Source: Oscillospiraceae bacterium (GTDB lineage: Bacteria; Bacillota; Clostridia; Oscillospirales; Oscillospiraceae). Taken from it: a stretch of 64,000 nucleotides of DNA. Under the pieces are notes generated by a model, which had not been told where the DNA came from, did no database searches, and saw only the letters and a list, made by a program, of their open reading frames with translations. The stretch spans positions 58,715 through 122,714 of the forward strand of contig SVMD01000006.1 of NCBI GenBank assembly GCA_015067615.1, read 5' to 3'. Position numbers and translations under genes: made by a program. Below are positions 16,077 to 24,054 of this stretch, piece after piece; position 1 is the stretch's first letter, and each line of letters opens with the position of its first letter.

Positions 16077-16907
16077 ATGATTTCCAATCTGACTCTCGTT
16101 ACCTGCCTGATCACCCTGTTTGTGACATTGCTGCTGCCTGTTATCCTGATCTCTGTGTTCTCGTTCCGGAACAAAAAGCAGAAGCTGCTCAGCGCCTGGG
16201 TCCTGGGTGCCGCCGGATTCTTCGTAACGCAGATAGTGATTCGTATCCCCATTCTCACGGTGCTGCAAAGCCAGCCCTGGTTTGTTTCCTTCAGCGTAAA
16301 CAACGGTTTTCTCTATGCCTTCACCCTGGCTTTTACCGCCGGACTGTTTGAGCTTGCCGGCCGCTTCGTGGTGGCAAAGCTAATGGCGAAGAACCTGAAT
16401 TACAAGCGGGGTCTGGCCGCCGGTATGGGCCATGGCGGTATTGAAGCCATGATCCTGATTGGTGTAACCTATCTGAACAACGTTCTCTACATCCTGATGA
16501 TCAACAACGGCACCTTTGACGCTGTGGTCAATGACGCCGTTGCCGCCGGAGTGGATGTATCCGCCCTGATGCTAATCAAGGATCAGCTGGTAAGCGCCTC
16601 CCCTGCTCTGTTCCTGCTGGCGGGCTTTGAGCGGATCCTGGCCATGACCGGCCATGTAGCCATGAGCCTGCTGGTCTGCTACGGTGTTGCCACCGGCAGC
16701 CCGTGGAAGAGCGCGCTGATTTGCCTTGGTATCCATACCCTGATGGACCTCACCGCCGGTATCAGCCTGCTGATCGGCAAGGGCCTGTCCCAGGCCGCTG
16801 CCTATGTGATCATCTACGCCATTCTGACAGTCATGGCTGTTCTGTCCGTTTTTGTGATCCGCAATATCCGCCGCCGCTGGCAAGAAACGGAGGATTACTA
16901 TGTTTAA
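16077..16907 (+). CDS. YhfC family intramembrane metalloprotease-like protein
   Basis: A 276-residue polytopic membrane protein with about eight hydrophobic segments. Family marks are the charged/polar positions inside membrane segments: GLFELAGRFVVAK (E and R) and GMGHGGIEAMILIG (H and E), then a late FLLAGFERILAM and CLGIHTLMDL. These match YhfC proteins, related to PrsW/CPBP-type intramembrane proteases. It starts three bases after the repressor and overlaps the SdpI-like gene by eight bases. A role in regulated proteolysis or immunity with SdpI is inferred from context only. Confidence 0.78.
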   Translation: MISNLTLVTCLITLFVTLLLPVILISVFSFRNKKQKLLSAWVLGAAGFFVTQIVIRIPILTVLQSQPWFVSFSVNNGFLYAFTLAFTAGLFELAGRFVVAKLMAKNLNYKRGLAAGMGHGGIEAMILIGVTYLNNVLYILMINNGTFDAVVNDAVAAGVDVSALMLIKDQLVSASPALFLLAGFERILAMTGHVAMSLLVCYGVATGSPWKSALICLGIHTLMDLTAGISLLIGKGLSQAAAYVIIYAILTVMAVLSVFVIRNIRRRWQETEDYYV

Positions 16908-17988
16908 GAAATACAAAAAGCAGCTGATCATCAGCTCCATCCTCATCCTGCTGCCCATGGTTTTCGGCCTGGTCATGTGGGATAAGCTGCCCGACTCCTT
17001 CGCCACCCACTGGGGCGTGGACGGCCAGGCGGACGGCTGGAGCAGCAAGGCCTTCGGCGTATTCTTCATGCCCCTGCTTCTGGTGGGTATGCAGCTTCTG
17101 TGCCTCTGGATCACCGATCTGACCAACCGGGGCAGGGAGCAGAGTCCCAAGGTGATGAATCTGATCTTTGGCATCATGCCCATGGTCTCTCTGTTCAGCA
17201 ACGGTATGGCCTATGCCATTGCCCTGGACAAGGTCTGGGACTGGAACGCAATCATGCCCATATTCATGGGTCTGATGTTCGTAGTCATCGGCAATTATCT
17301 GCCCAAGTGCAAACAGAATACCACCATCGGCATCAAGGTCGTCTGGGCGCTGAACAATGAGGAAAACTGGAACGCCACCCACCGGTTTGCCGGAAAGCTC
17401 TGGGTCGCCGGCGGTCTGATCACCTTCTTCTCGGCTTTCCTGCCTGTGAAGATCGGCTATCCCATCATGTTTACGGCCCTGCTGGTTACTGCCTTTGGTT
17501 CTGTTCTGTATTCTTACCTGTACCACCGCAAACAGCTTAAAAGCGGCACCGCCGCTTCTGCCACAGCGGTTCAGCTGGATCCCACCGCAAAATGGATCGG
17601 CAGAATCGGCTGTGCCATCGGCATTGTGCTTTCGATTGTCTGTGTCTTTATCCTGTTCACCGGCTCCATCCAGTACGACTTCCGGGAGGACGCCCTGGTG
17701 ATGGACGCCACCTTCTCCGCCCCCATTACGGTGCGTTATGAGAATATCGAGGATATCGAATACCGTGAGGGCAATGTGGACGGCGCCCGGACCGGCGGCT
17801 TTGGCAGCTTCCGGCTGCTGCTGGGCTTCTTCGAAAACGAGGAATTCGGTACCTACAGCCGCTACACCTACTATAAGCCCGATGGCTGCATCGTGGCCAC
17901 CGTCAAGGGTAAGACCCTGGTGTTCAGCGGCGAAAATGGGGCGGAGACCAAAGAAATCTACAATACCCTTCTCTCCAAAATTGGGTGA
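16900..17988 (+). CDS. SdpI-like multi-pass membrane protein with C-terminal PH-like domain
   Basis: A 362-residue protein. Residues about 1-60 are a DUF1648 module (first membrane segment, then WDKLPDSFATHWGVDGQADGWSSKAFGVFFMP), followed by an SdpI-type core with several membrane segments and the signature VWALNNEENWNATHRFAGKLWVAGG in pieces. After the last segment (about residue 265) the C-terminus SIQYDFREDALVMDATFSAPITVRYE and onward looks like a soluble PH-like domain. SdpI of Bacillus gives immunity to the SDP toxin and relays a signal to SdpR. No sdpC toxin gene is nearby, so the signal here is unknown. Confidence 0.82.
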   Translation: MFKKYKKQLIISSILILLPMVFGLVMWDKLPDSFATHWGVDGQADGWSSKAFGVFFMPLLLVGMQLLCLWITDLTNRGREQSPKVMNLIFGIMPMVSLFSNGMAYAIALDKVWDWNAIMPIFMGLMFVVIGNYLPKCKQNTTIGIKVVWALNNEENWNATHRFAGKLWVAGGLITFFSAFLPVKIGYPIMFTALLVTAFGSVLYSYLYHRKQLKSGTAASATAVQLDPTAKWIGRIGCAIGIVLSIVCVFILFTGSIQYDFREDALVMDATFSAPITVRYENIEDIEYREGNVDGARTGGFGSFRLLLGFFENEEFGTYSRYTYYKPDGCIVATVKGKTLVFSGENGAETKEIYNTLLSKIG

Positions 17989-18218
17989 TGAGCATGAAAA
18001 CAGATAAAAGAAAATTCATTGCACCAATTGTCGTAACCGTGTTGATGGTTGCCTATTATGTAGTCTACTTTGGCTTTTTGATCGTGCTGCTTCCCGGCGT
18101 TTGGAAGTATGTGCTGGGGCTTCTGCCCCTGGCACTCTCCGGGGTCATGGTCAAGGTATGCATAGAACGAATTCAGGAAATAAAGAAAGGTGAGGAAGAT
18201 GATCTTAGTCAATACTGA
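17988..18218 (+). CDS. Small two-TM membrane protein
   Basis: A 76-residue protein with two hydrophobic stretches (FIAPIVVTVLMVAYYVVYFGF and LLPGVWKYVLGLLPLALSGVMV in part) separated by a short turn, and a charged C-terminus IQEIKKGEEDD. The ATG overlaps the SdpI-like stop (TGATG), and the end overlaps the next gene by 20 bases, so it is very likely translated as part of this operon. I do not recognise a named family. A second ATG six bases downstream is an alternative start. Function unknown. Confidence 0.7.
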   Translation: MSMKTDKRKFIAPIVVTVLMVAYYVVYFGFLIVLLPGVWKYVLGLLPLALSGVMVKVCIERIQEIKKGEEDDLSQY

Positions 18219-18516
18219 TTACATCAGCGGCAAGGAGCTGGAAATGCTGGGCCTGGTGAAGGGCAGCACCATCCAATCCAAGCATCTGGGCAAGGATATC
18301 GCCCAGTCCTTCAAAACCCTGGTAGGCGGCGAACTGAAGGCCTACAACGACATGATGAACGAAGCCCGGGCCATAGCCACCAAGCGGATGGTTGCGGAAG
18401 CGGAAGCCCTGGGCGCCGATGCCATTGTAAACATTCGCTATTCCTCCGCTGCCGTTATGCAGGGCGCGGCGGAAGTGATCGCCTACGGCACCGCGGTAAA
18501 ATTCGTAAACAAGTAA
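18199..18516 (+). CDS. YbjQ family (UPF0145) protein
   Basis: A 105-residue cytoplasmic protein of the YbjQ/DUF74 family, which forms small oligomeric barrels of uncertain role and is sometimes labelled heavy-metal-binding. Recognisable are ILVNTDYISGKELEMLGLVKGSTI, DIAQSFKTLVGGELKAYNDMMNEARAIATKRM and ALGADAIVNIRY. The ATG at 18199 follows AAAGGTGAGG; a GTG three codons earlier is rejected. It overlaps the small membrane protein gene and ends the operon at a strong terminator. Such proteins are often linked to membrane-stress modules. Confidence 0.88.
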   Translation: MILVNTDYISGKELEMLGLVKGSTIQSKHLGKDIAQSFKTLVGGELKAYNDMMNEARAIATKRMVAEAEALGADAIVNIRYSSAAVMQGAAEVIAYGTAVKFVNK

Positions 18517-18523
18517 GCGCAAA

Positions 18524-18567
18524 AAATCCCCGAAGGTACTTAACCTTCGGGGATTTCTTTTGTTTTT
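18524..18567 (+). terminator. Intrinsic terminator of the sdp-like operon
   Basis: A 14-bp stem (18524-18537 with 18543-18556) has a 5-nt loop and is followed by CTTTTGTTTTT. The A-run on the other side makes it usable by the convergent HD-protein gene too. Confidence 0.88.
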
Positions 18568-19150
18568 ACAGGCCCAGAGCGGCCATTTCCTCGTTGATGG
18601 AAGCTTCGCAGGACCGCATGGCCAGGATGGTCTTATCCAGCAGCTCATCCAGAGTCCAGCCCAGGCGCTCGGCGCCCTCCTTGATCACATCCCGGGAGCA
18701 GCCGGCGGCAAACTTCTTGTCCTTGAACTTCTTTTTAAGTGAGCTCAGCTCCATGTCCATGCAGCTCTTGCTGGGGCGCATCCTGGCGGCAGCGCCGATG
18801 AGGCCGGTCAGTTCGTCAGCGGCGAACATGACCTTCTCCATCAGATGCACGGGCTCCACATCGGAGCAGGAGCCGTAGGCATGGGAGCAGACAGCATGGA
18901 CCAGGGCATCGGACGCATTGACTTCGGCCAGCAGCTGGGGAGCCTTCTTGCAGTGCTCCTCGGGGTACATCTCGAAGTCCACGTCATGAAGCAGGCCACA
19001 CAGGGCCCAGAAGTCGGCTTCCTCAGCGTAGCCCAGTTCGTTTGCGTACCAGCGCATGACGCCCTCAACAGTGAGGCCGTGCTGGATGTGGAAGGGTTCT
19101 TTATTGTACTTTTGCAGCAGGGCCAGTGCCTGCGCCCGGGTCAGTTCCAT
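18566..19150 (-). CDS. HD-domain hydrolase
   Basis: A 194-residue protein with a metal-binding HD domain: HGLTVEGVMRWYANELG (first His), GLLHDVDFEMYPEEHC (the HD pair), HAVCSHAYG (third His region) and MEKVMFAADELTGLIGAA (late Asp). The layout fits phosphohydrolases of the HDIG group. A conserved tail KSLKKKFKDKKFAAGCSRD-like block (here SSLKKKFKDKKFAAGCSRD) is typical of a clostridial subfamily whose substrate is not known. It has its own ribosome site (AGGAGGAATTATCC) and no operon partner. Confidence 0.85.
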   Translation of the reverse strand: MELTRAQALALLQKYNKEPFHIQHGLTVEGVMRWYANELGYAEEADFWALCGLLHDVDFEMYPEEHCKKAPQLLAEVNASDALVHAVCSHAYGSCSDVEPVHLMEKVMFAADELTGLIGAAARMRPSKSCMDMELSSLKKKFKDKKFAAGCSRDVIKEGAERLGWTLDELLDKTILAMRSCEASINEEMAALGL

Positions 19151-19207
19151 GGATAATTCCTCCTGATGAAAATTATGACCCTATTTTACGTCAGACAGCG
19201 TCATTTG

Positions 19208-22200
19208 TCAACCTATCTGCAGGATCTCCATGGCATCGATGAGCCAGGAAATCTCCCTGCCGTAGTCATCCACCCAGGCATCCCCCGCATCATTCAGAAG
19301 CAGCAGGTGGAAATCCTCATTCCCATCCGCCATGTTGATATCCATATACCGCCAGGAATCATAGGCATCATAGTAGCCGTAGATCACATCCTGTTCGCCG
19401 TATTTTCCTTTGATATCCCTCAGCCCCTTTTGGTCCGGTGCATAGGGTTCTTCCCTGTACTGAAGCTCCAGCCAGCTGCTCTGATCCTCGGGCTTGAAGC
19501 GAATGCCCTCCTCCGTATATTCATACCGGAAGCACAGCAGCCTGGGGACAGTGATTTGCTGGCTACCATGGACAAAGGATATTTCTCCGTCATGCTTTGG
19601 GAATGGCGCAAACTGTGCCCATTGGCTGGTATCGTCACTGAGGTGATTTTCCACGAACTGCAGCAGCGCGTCATCTTCTATTTTCCAGATCTGGTGGGGC
19701 GCGTTTTCTCCGTCTCGGGACTCACAGTAGAACACCCCATCGGAAAGGGTCATGCTGATAAAGAAATACGAATCCTCCTTGGGAGACAACTCAATTTCCA
19801 GGCCATGTGAGCTGTATCCGGCAAATTCCGCAGACGCATAAGCGCTTTGGGGTATTTCCCGAAGGATATTCATCAGTTCAACAGTCTCGCGGCTGGACAG
19901 ACTTTTGGCGATGGGCTGGTAATACTTATCATCCAGCTCTTTCCTGTCGCAGACCCACACATAGTTAATATCCGACAGACGCAGATTCGCCAGGACACTG
20001 TGGGCATCATCGGGGTCGGTGAAGGCATCGGACACATATTCCGGGGCCTGTCCGTGGGTCTGGTTACTCCGGTCCATGTACATGGTGGTGGCTCCGCCGC
20101 CGTACCGGAAGCGGTACATGGCATCGAGGTTTTCCGGGAAATATTCCACCACCAGGCCCGGATGGGTGTCGATGGCGTAGTCTTTCTCGTAGGCGCCGGA
20201 CCATTCCATGCCGGTGATGTCCTGGTTCAGGATCAGGAATATCCGCAAATCCTGGTAGTCGCAGTAGTAAAGCTCCGATCCGCTGGCGCAGGTTTTCACC
20301 TCGTCCCCCCGGATCAGCTTCAGCAGCCGGTAGCCATCGGCCAGGGGTTCGTAAACCGCAACACCCAGGCCCCGGCCCCCATCGTACCAGCAGCCCACAA
20401 AGAGCAGATTCTCATAGGTCTGAGGATCAAAAAACTGTACCTGCTCCATCCGCAGCAGCTGGCGGATCTCCTCCCGGTTTTCATCGGAGAGCATATCCGT
20501 TCCGCCCAGGGAGATGCTTCGCATCCACTGCTTCAGGGCGTCGTTTTCGATGATCCAGTAGCCGTCCGTCTCCCACAGATCAAATTCCGTATCCGGGGTA
20601 ATGATCACCGTGTCGGCCACATAGCGCAGCATGACATTGGTTCCATCGGTGCAGAGGATTTGTACTGACGCTCCACCCAGGTTCCAGAGCGGATCATCCT
20701 GGCCCAAAATTGCCCGGGATACGATTTCCTCCGGTGCCACATCATTGAGTATGTGAACCAGCTTATTCAGTTGGATTCTCTCGATGGTATTGTGCAGGCT
20801 CCCGGCTTCCTGATACGTCCAGCACTTTTGAATATCCCAGGTATTCAGGGTGCTGGTCCAGGCATAAGGGATGGACCCGGGAGAAGCCTTACCGGATTCA
20901 AAAACGGCCTCCACCATATAATAGCCCTGTTCCGTGAACTTCTTCACATTCAGGCACTCGGTTTCCAGTACGTCAAATACCTGAAAATCCGCCATTTGGG
21001 TATCCAGAATAAACAGAAAGCCATCCTTTCCTGTCATATCCTTTTCATATTTCTTTCCATTGGCATCTGTCAGGATCATATAATTCCAGTACAGCGTGGT
21101 GTTCACTTCCGCTTTGGGGTTCCAGTGGTATTGGGAAGCGGTGCCGAAGTAAATGTGTTTTCCGTTGTCCTCCAAGTGGTTCAGGGACATGCCACCGCTG
21201 ATGGCATACTCTCCGGCGCAGGAATCCAGGATCCGGAACCCATCGCCCTTCTTTTCATAGCGGTAGAGGGTCAGTGTCGGTCCCTGACCCTGGCAGTACA
21301 CCAGAGCGTAGCCCTCCCGGGCATCCAGGCAGACCACCTCGTCCCGGTCCATTCTCCCCTTTACCTCTTCGTAGGCGTATTCCTCGAACCACTGGACAGC
21401 CACCTTGTCAGTCCGCGCCACCGGGTCTGTCAGGAAGCAGACGGCAGTTACAATCAGAGCTGCAAGGGCCACCAGAACGATCCAGAAGGCAGGTTTCTTA
21501 TAGTTCAGCACAGTCTTCACCCTTTCTTTCACGCCCACCTCACCAAAGGCCAGGGGGCAGGCGGCGATGGAGCGGCGGCTGACAGAGCAGGACAGCAGGG
21601 CTTCGGAATAGGCCTTCTTCTCCGGAACGGCCATATCCCGGATCACTTTCTCATCACAGGCCAGCTCAATATCCCGGCACAGCAGGATGTAGGCCAGCCA
21701 CAGCACCGGGTTGAACCAGTAAGCGGAAAGAAGCGCATAGCCCAAGGGTTTCCACCAGTGATCTTTTCTTGCCATGTGGGCCCGCTCATGGGCCAGCACA
21801 TGGGAAGCGGAATCCGGTTCCATGGCGGAGGGCAGGTAGATTTTGGGCTTCACGATACCCAGTATAAAGGGCGTGTCGATGTAGTCGCAGATATACACGC
21901 CGTTGCCCACATCAATGGAGGCGGAAACCTTACGTTTCAGCCGGAGATAGCTGATCAGGGCGTAAAGAACCATCACCGCCATACCGGCAGGCCAGATAAA
22001 CGCCCAGCTGACGCTCCTTGTCTGGGCGACGCTGACAGTTGTATCCAGCTCCACATCCACCGCTTCCCCATTGGGCCTTGGCTGCAGGATTTCCAGTGTG
22101 GTATTCTGACTATCCAGCGGCGGCTCCAGGTAGAATATCTCCTCCGGCACCGTCTGGGTGCTGGGGATCAGGCTGAATACGCTTTCCAGGGACACAGGAC

Positions 22201-22354
22201 AGATCAGCCGCACGGCCACCAGTGCCCACAGGGCCACATGGATCCACCGGGGCGCCTTTTTCAGCAGCAGCCGCAGCACCAGCACCGCCAGCACCAGCCA
22301 GGAGGCGGAAATGCTCATATTCAGCGCTTTGACAAACAGCAGATCCATGGTCAT
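19208..22354 (-). CDS. BlaR1/MecR1-like M56 membrane peptidase with very long extracytoplasmic region
   Basis: A 1048-residue sensor-protease. The N-terminal third has four membrane segments (two at about 5-50, one near 115-135, one near 305-325). Between the third and fourth lies the M56 zinc-protease site HVLAHERAHMARKDHWW (about 182-198, HExxH variant HERAH) with CDEKVIRDM as third-ligand region. Cleavage by such proteins inactivates BlaI. After the last membrane segment come about 720 extracytoplasmic residues with no penicillin-binding SxxK/KTG motifs that I can see. They are rich in aromatic and acidic residues and contain repeated ILD/W-TD patterns. BlaR1 is usually about 600 aa, so this C-terminus is unusual. 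It overlaps the blaI-like stop by ATGA. Confidence 0.85.
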   Translation of the reverse strand: MTMDLLFVKALNMSISASWLVLAVLVLRLLLKKAPRWIHVALWALVAVRLICPVSLESVFSLIPSTQTVPEEIFYLEPPLDSQNTTLEILQPRPNGEAVDVELDTTVSVAQTRSVSWAFIWPAGMAVMVLYALISYLRLKRKVSASIDVGNGVYICDYIDTPFILGIVKPKIYLPSAMEPDSASHVLAHERAHMARKDHWWKPLGYALLSAYWFNPVLWLAYILLCRDIELACDEKVIRDMAVPEKKAYSEALLSCSVSRRSIAACPLAFGEVGVKERVKTVLNYKKPAFWIVLVALAALIVTAVCFLTDPVARTDKVAVQWFEEYAYEEVKGRMDRDEVVCLDAREGYALVYCQGQGPTLTLYRYEKKGDGFRILDSCAGEYAISGGMSLNHLEDNGKHIYFGTASQYHWNPKAEVNTTLYWNYMILTDANGKKYEKDMTGKDGFLFILDTQMADFQVFDVLETECLNVKKFTEQGYYMVEAVFESGKASPGSIPYAWTSTLNTWDIQKCWTYQEAGSLHNTIERIQLNKLVHILNDVAPEEIVSRAILGQDDPLWNLGGASVQILCTDGTNVMLRYVADTVIITPDTEFDLWETDGYWIIENDALKQWMRSISLGGTDMLSDENREEIRQLLRMEQVQFFDPQTYENLLFVGCWYDGGRGLGVAVYEPLADGYRLLKLIRGDEVKTCASGSELYYCDYQDLRIFLILNQDITGMEWSGAYEKDYAIDTHPGLVVEYFPENLDAMYRFRYGGGATTMYMDRSNQTHGQAPEYVSDAFTDPDDAHSVLANLRLSDINYVWVCDRKELDDKYYQPIAKSLSSRETVELMNILREIPQSAYASAEFAGYSSHGLEIELSPKEDSYFFISMTLSDGVFYCESRDGENAPHQIWKIEDDALLQFVENHLSDDTSQWAQFAPFPKHDGEISFVHGSQQITVPRLLCFRYEYTEEGIRFKPEDQSSWLELQYREEPYAPDQKGLRDIKGKYGEQDVIYGYYDAYDSWRYMDINMADGNEDFHLLLLNDAGDAWVDDYGREISWLIDAMEILQIG

Positions 22355-22713
22355 CCCTCCTCAAAGCCGTCAATGAGGCTGCGGATCTGGGCGATCTCCT
22401 CGGCAGTCAGACTTTTCCGGGTGGTAAAGGCCGCCAGGAAGGCCGGCAGGGACCCGGCAAAGGTCTCCTCCACGAATTTTTCGCTCTGCATGGCATAGAA
22501 ATCCTCCCGGGAGATTCGGGACGTAACCATGCCGTCCGCATTCTGAAAAATACCCCGCTCGCAGAGTTTCCGCAGCACCGTGTAGGTGGTGGGCTTCTTC
22601 CAGTGCAGCTGCGCTTCACAGAGCTTTACCAGCTCGCCGGAGGGCAGGGGCTCATGGGACCAGATGATATCGGCGAATTTCGACTCCACCAGGCCCAGCT
22701 TCAATTCCTCCAT
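22351..22713 (-). CDS. BlaI/MecI family transcriptional repressor
   Basis: A 120-residue winged-helix repressor: LVESKFADIIWSHEPLPSGELVKLC, KKPTTYTVLRKLCERGIFQN (recognition helix), then a C-terminal dimerisation helix pair with FVEETFAGSLPAFLAAF. These proteins are inactivated by cleavage from a BlaR1-type partner, which here is encoded immediately downstream with an ATGA overlap. The ATG at 22713 is eight bases from AAGGAGG; a GTG three codons earlier lies inside the ribosome-site spacing and is rejected. Operator-like inverted repeats precede it. No beta-lactamase gene is adjacent, so the regulon is not evident. Confidence 0.9.
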   Translation of the reverse strand: MEELKLGLVESKFADIIWSHEPLPSGELVKLCEAQLHWKKPTTYTVLRKLCERGIFQNADGMVTSRISREDFYAMQSEKFVEETFAGSLPAFLAAFTTRKSLTAEEIAQIRSLIDGFEEG

Positions 22714-22726
22714 ATGGGACACCTCC

Positions 22727-22784
22727 TTGGTTTATTGGTTGTAAACCTTTTCTTTAGTTTACTGTCAATAAACCAATTTGTCAA
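22727..22784 (-). promoter_or_regulatory. Promoter and inverted-repeat operator of the BlaI/BlaR1-like operon
   Basis: On the minus strand: -35 TTGACA (22784-22779) and a possible -10 TAAACT (22761-22756) at 17 bp. TTGGTTTATTG (22727-22737) and its exact complement CAATAAACCAA (22766-22776) flank the region, with a third GTTTA/TAAAC half site between. The repeats overlap promoter and transcription start, as expected for repressor sites. A second TTGACA at 22768-22763 leaves the exact promoter uncertain. Confidence 0.6.
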
Positions 22785-22812
22785 GAGAGAATCGCTATTC
22801 TTAAGAAATAAC

Positions 22813-22849
22813 AGGAGATTGCCACGTCGCTGCGCTCCTCGCAATGACA
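22813..22849 (-). repeat. Single copy of a dispersed palindromic repeat
   Basis: The 37-bp sequence has outer ends GGAGATTGCCAC and CGCAATGAC, with a variable centre (AGGAG pairs with CTCCT). The same ends occur twice, in opposite orientation, at 45441-45546. It lies between the acyltransferase terminator and the blaI promoter. Confidence 0.7.
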
Positions 22850-22855
22850 TATGGA

Positions 22856-22882
22856 AAGGCGGCTGCATGATGCAGCCGCCTT
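22856..22882 (-). terminator. Hairpin after the acyltransferase gene
   Basis: A perfect 13-bp inverted repeat (22856-22868 with 22870-22882) begins four bases after the acyltransferase stop on the minus strand. Only a short TTTCC follows, so termination may be partial. Confidence 0.6.
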
Positions 22883-22885
22883 GGA

Positions 22886-23914
22886 TCATACTTTGGTTTT
22901 CTTTTTGTACCAGGGAATCTGATTGGAAATGGCCCCGGCTGCCATGCTGACCAGCTTGCCCAGAAGCAGGGAGCAGACAAAGGTGGGCACCGTGATCACC
23001 AGGAACACCAGCCAGAATTTGTCCGGGGTGTGCCACTGCTTTGCCAGCGGGTATGTCCAGATATCAAAGATCTTGGACAGCAGATAACCCTCGAATACGC
23101 CGCCGGAAAGCCAGGCCAGAACCTTTGACATACCCTTCCCCACCTGGACCCGGTACAAGCCCAGAAATACGCAGGCAGCGGTGAGCATGGTCCAGATGCC
23201 GCCGTAGCCCTGGGTAAAGCCCTTGGAGAAGCCCTCGTCGGTGGTGAGGATGGAGGAGGTGGCCAGACCCATGCAGATCAGCAGCGACAGTCCCAAGCCC
23301 TGCCAGGGCTTCACCTTCGGCTTCAGCCGTCGTACCGCGGCGCCCAGGACATAATAGGTCACAGGGTACAGGGAGCTCCAGTAGTTGGGGATCAGGTCCA
23401 GGGCGGTCAGGTAGTGAGCGGAAGTCACAAAGATCATGATATTGGCGAACCGGCCCAGGGTTTTATCATCCATATGCTTCAGACCCAGGTTGATCAGGGG
23501 ACTGAACAAAACCAGACCGATGTGCATTTCGATGTACCAGGCGTAGTTGCCGAAGGTAACAAACCGCTTGATCCAGCTGTCCTGGTCTGCGTCAAAGGAG
23601 ATCAGCGGCATGATCTCTCCATCCAGTACCTGGATGGGGAAAATAATGGCGCAGCAGAGGGTATATCCGATAAGCACCGGGACCAGACCCCGATAGCAAT
23701 CGTGCAGCTCTGTCTTGTTGCACCGCAGGTAGCCGGACATCATCATAAAAATGCCGTTGCAGCTGAAGAACAGCCAGCGCCACACATCCGCCGACCACAT
23801 CCAGATGCCCACCTGGGGCTCATAATAAAAGCGGTTATATAAGAACTGGTGGACGCCCACCACGAAGAACAGTCCTGTAATGCGGATCAGGTCAATGCCG
23901 GATTGCCGCTTCAT
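22886..23914 (-). CDS. Acyltransferase 3 family membrane protein
   Basis: A 342-residue protein with about ten membrane segments. It begins GIDLIRITGLFFVVGVHQFLYN (the R...H signature region of acyltransferase-3 proteins), then FFSCNGIFMMMSGYL and YAWYIEMHIGLVLFSPLINL. Such enzymes O-acylate extracellular or cell-envelope polysaccharides, or are related to OafA/WecH. The ATG at 23914 has AGAGGTGA at good spacing; upstream in-frame ATGs either overlap the ribosome site or extend into non-homologous sequence. The acceptor sugar cannot be told. It seems to be a monocistronic gene, divergent from the DUF2974 gene. Confidence 0.85.
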   Translation of the reverse strand: MKRQSGIDLIRITGLFFVVGVHQFLYNRFYYEPQVGIWMWSADVWRWLFFSCNGIFMMMSGYLRCNKTELHDCYRGLVPVLIGYTLCCAIIFPIQVLDGEIMPLISFDADQDSWIKRFVTFGNYAWYIEMHIGLVLFSPLINLGLKHMDDKTLGRFANIMIFVTSAHYLTALDLIPNYWSSLYPVTYYVLGAAVRRLKPKVKPWQGLGLSLLICMGLATSSILTTDEGFSKGFTQGYGGIWTMLTAACVFLGLYRVQVGKGMSKVLAWLSGGVFEGYLLSKIFDIWTYPLAKQWHTPDKFWLVFLVITVPTFVCSLLLGKLVSMAAGAISNQIPWYKKKTKV

Positions 23915-24054
23915 ATGCATCACCTCTATTGGGCCATTATAGTGCGCCGGAGCGGATTCGTCAAGGAAATGACAGCTTAAGATTTTCTTTCGACCCAAAA
24001 TTGGTGGATTTGTTCACATTCCTGTGGTATGGTAAAGAAAAGGAGTGGATATGT

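Noticed and set aside
15810..18516. Reading the sdpR-like operon as a toxin-antitoxin or defence island
   Set aside because: The components fit the known SdpR/SdpI family better, and no toxin or nuclease is present.
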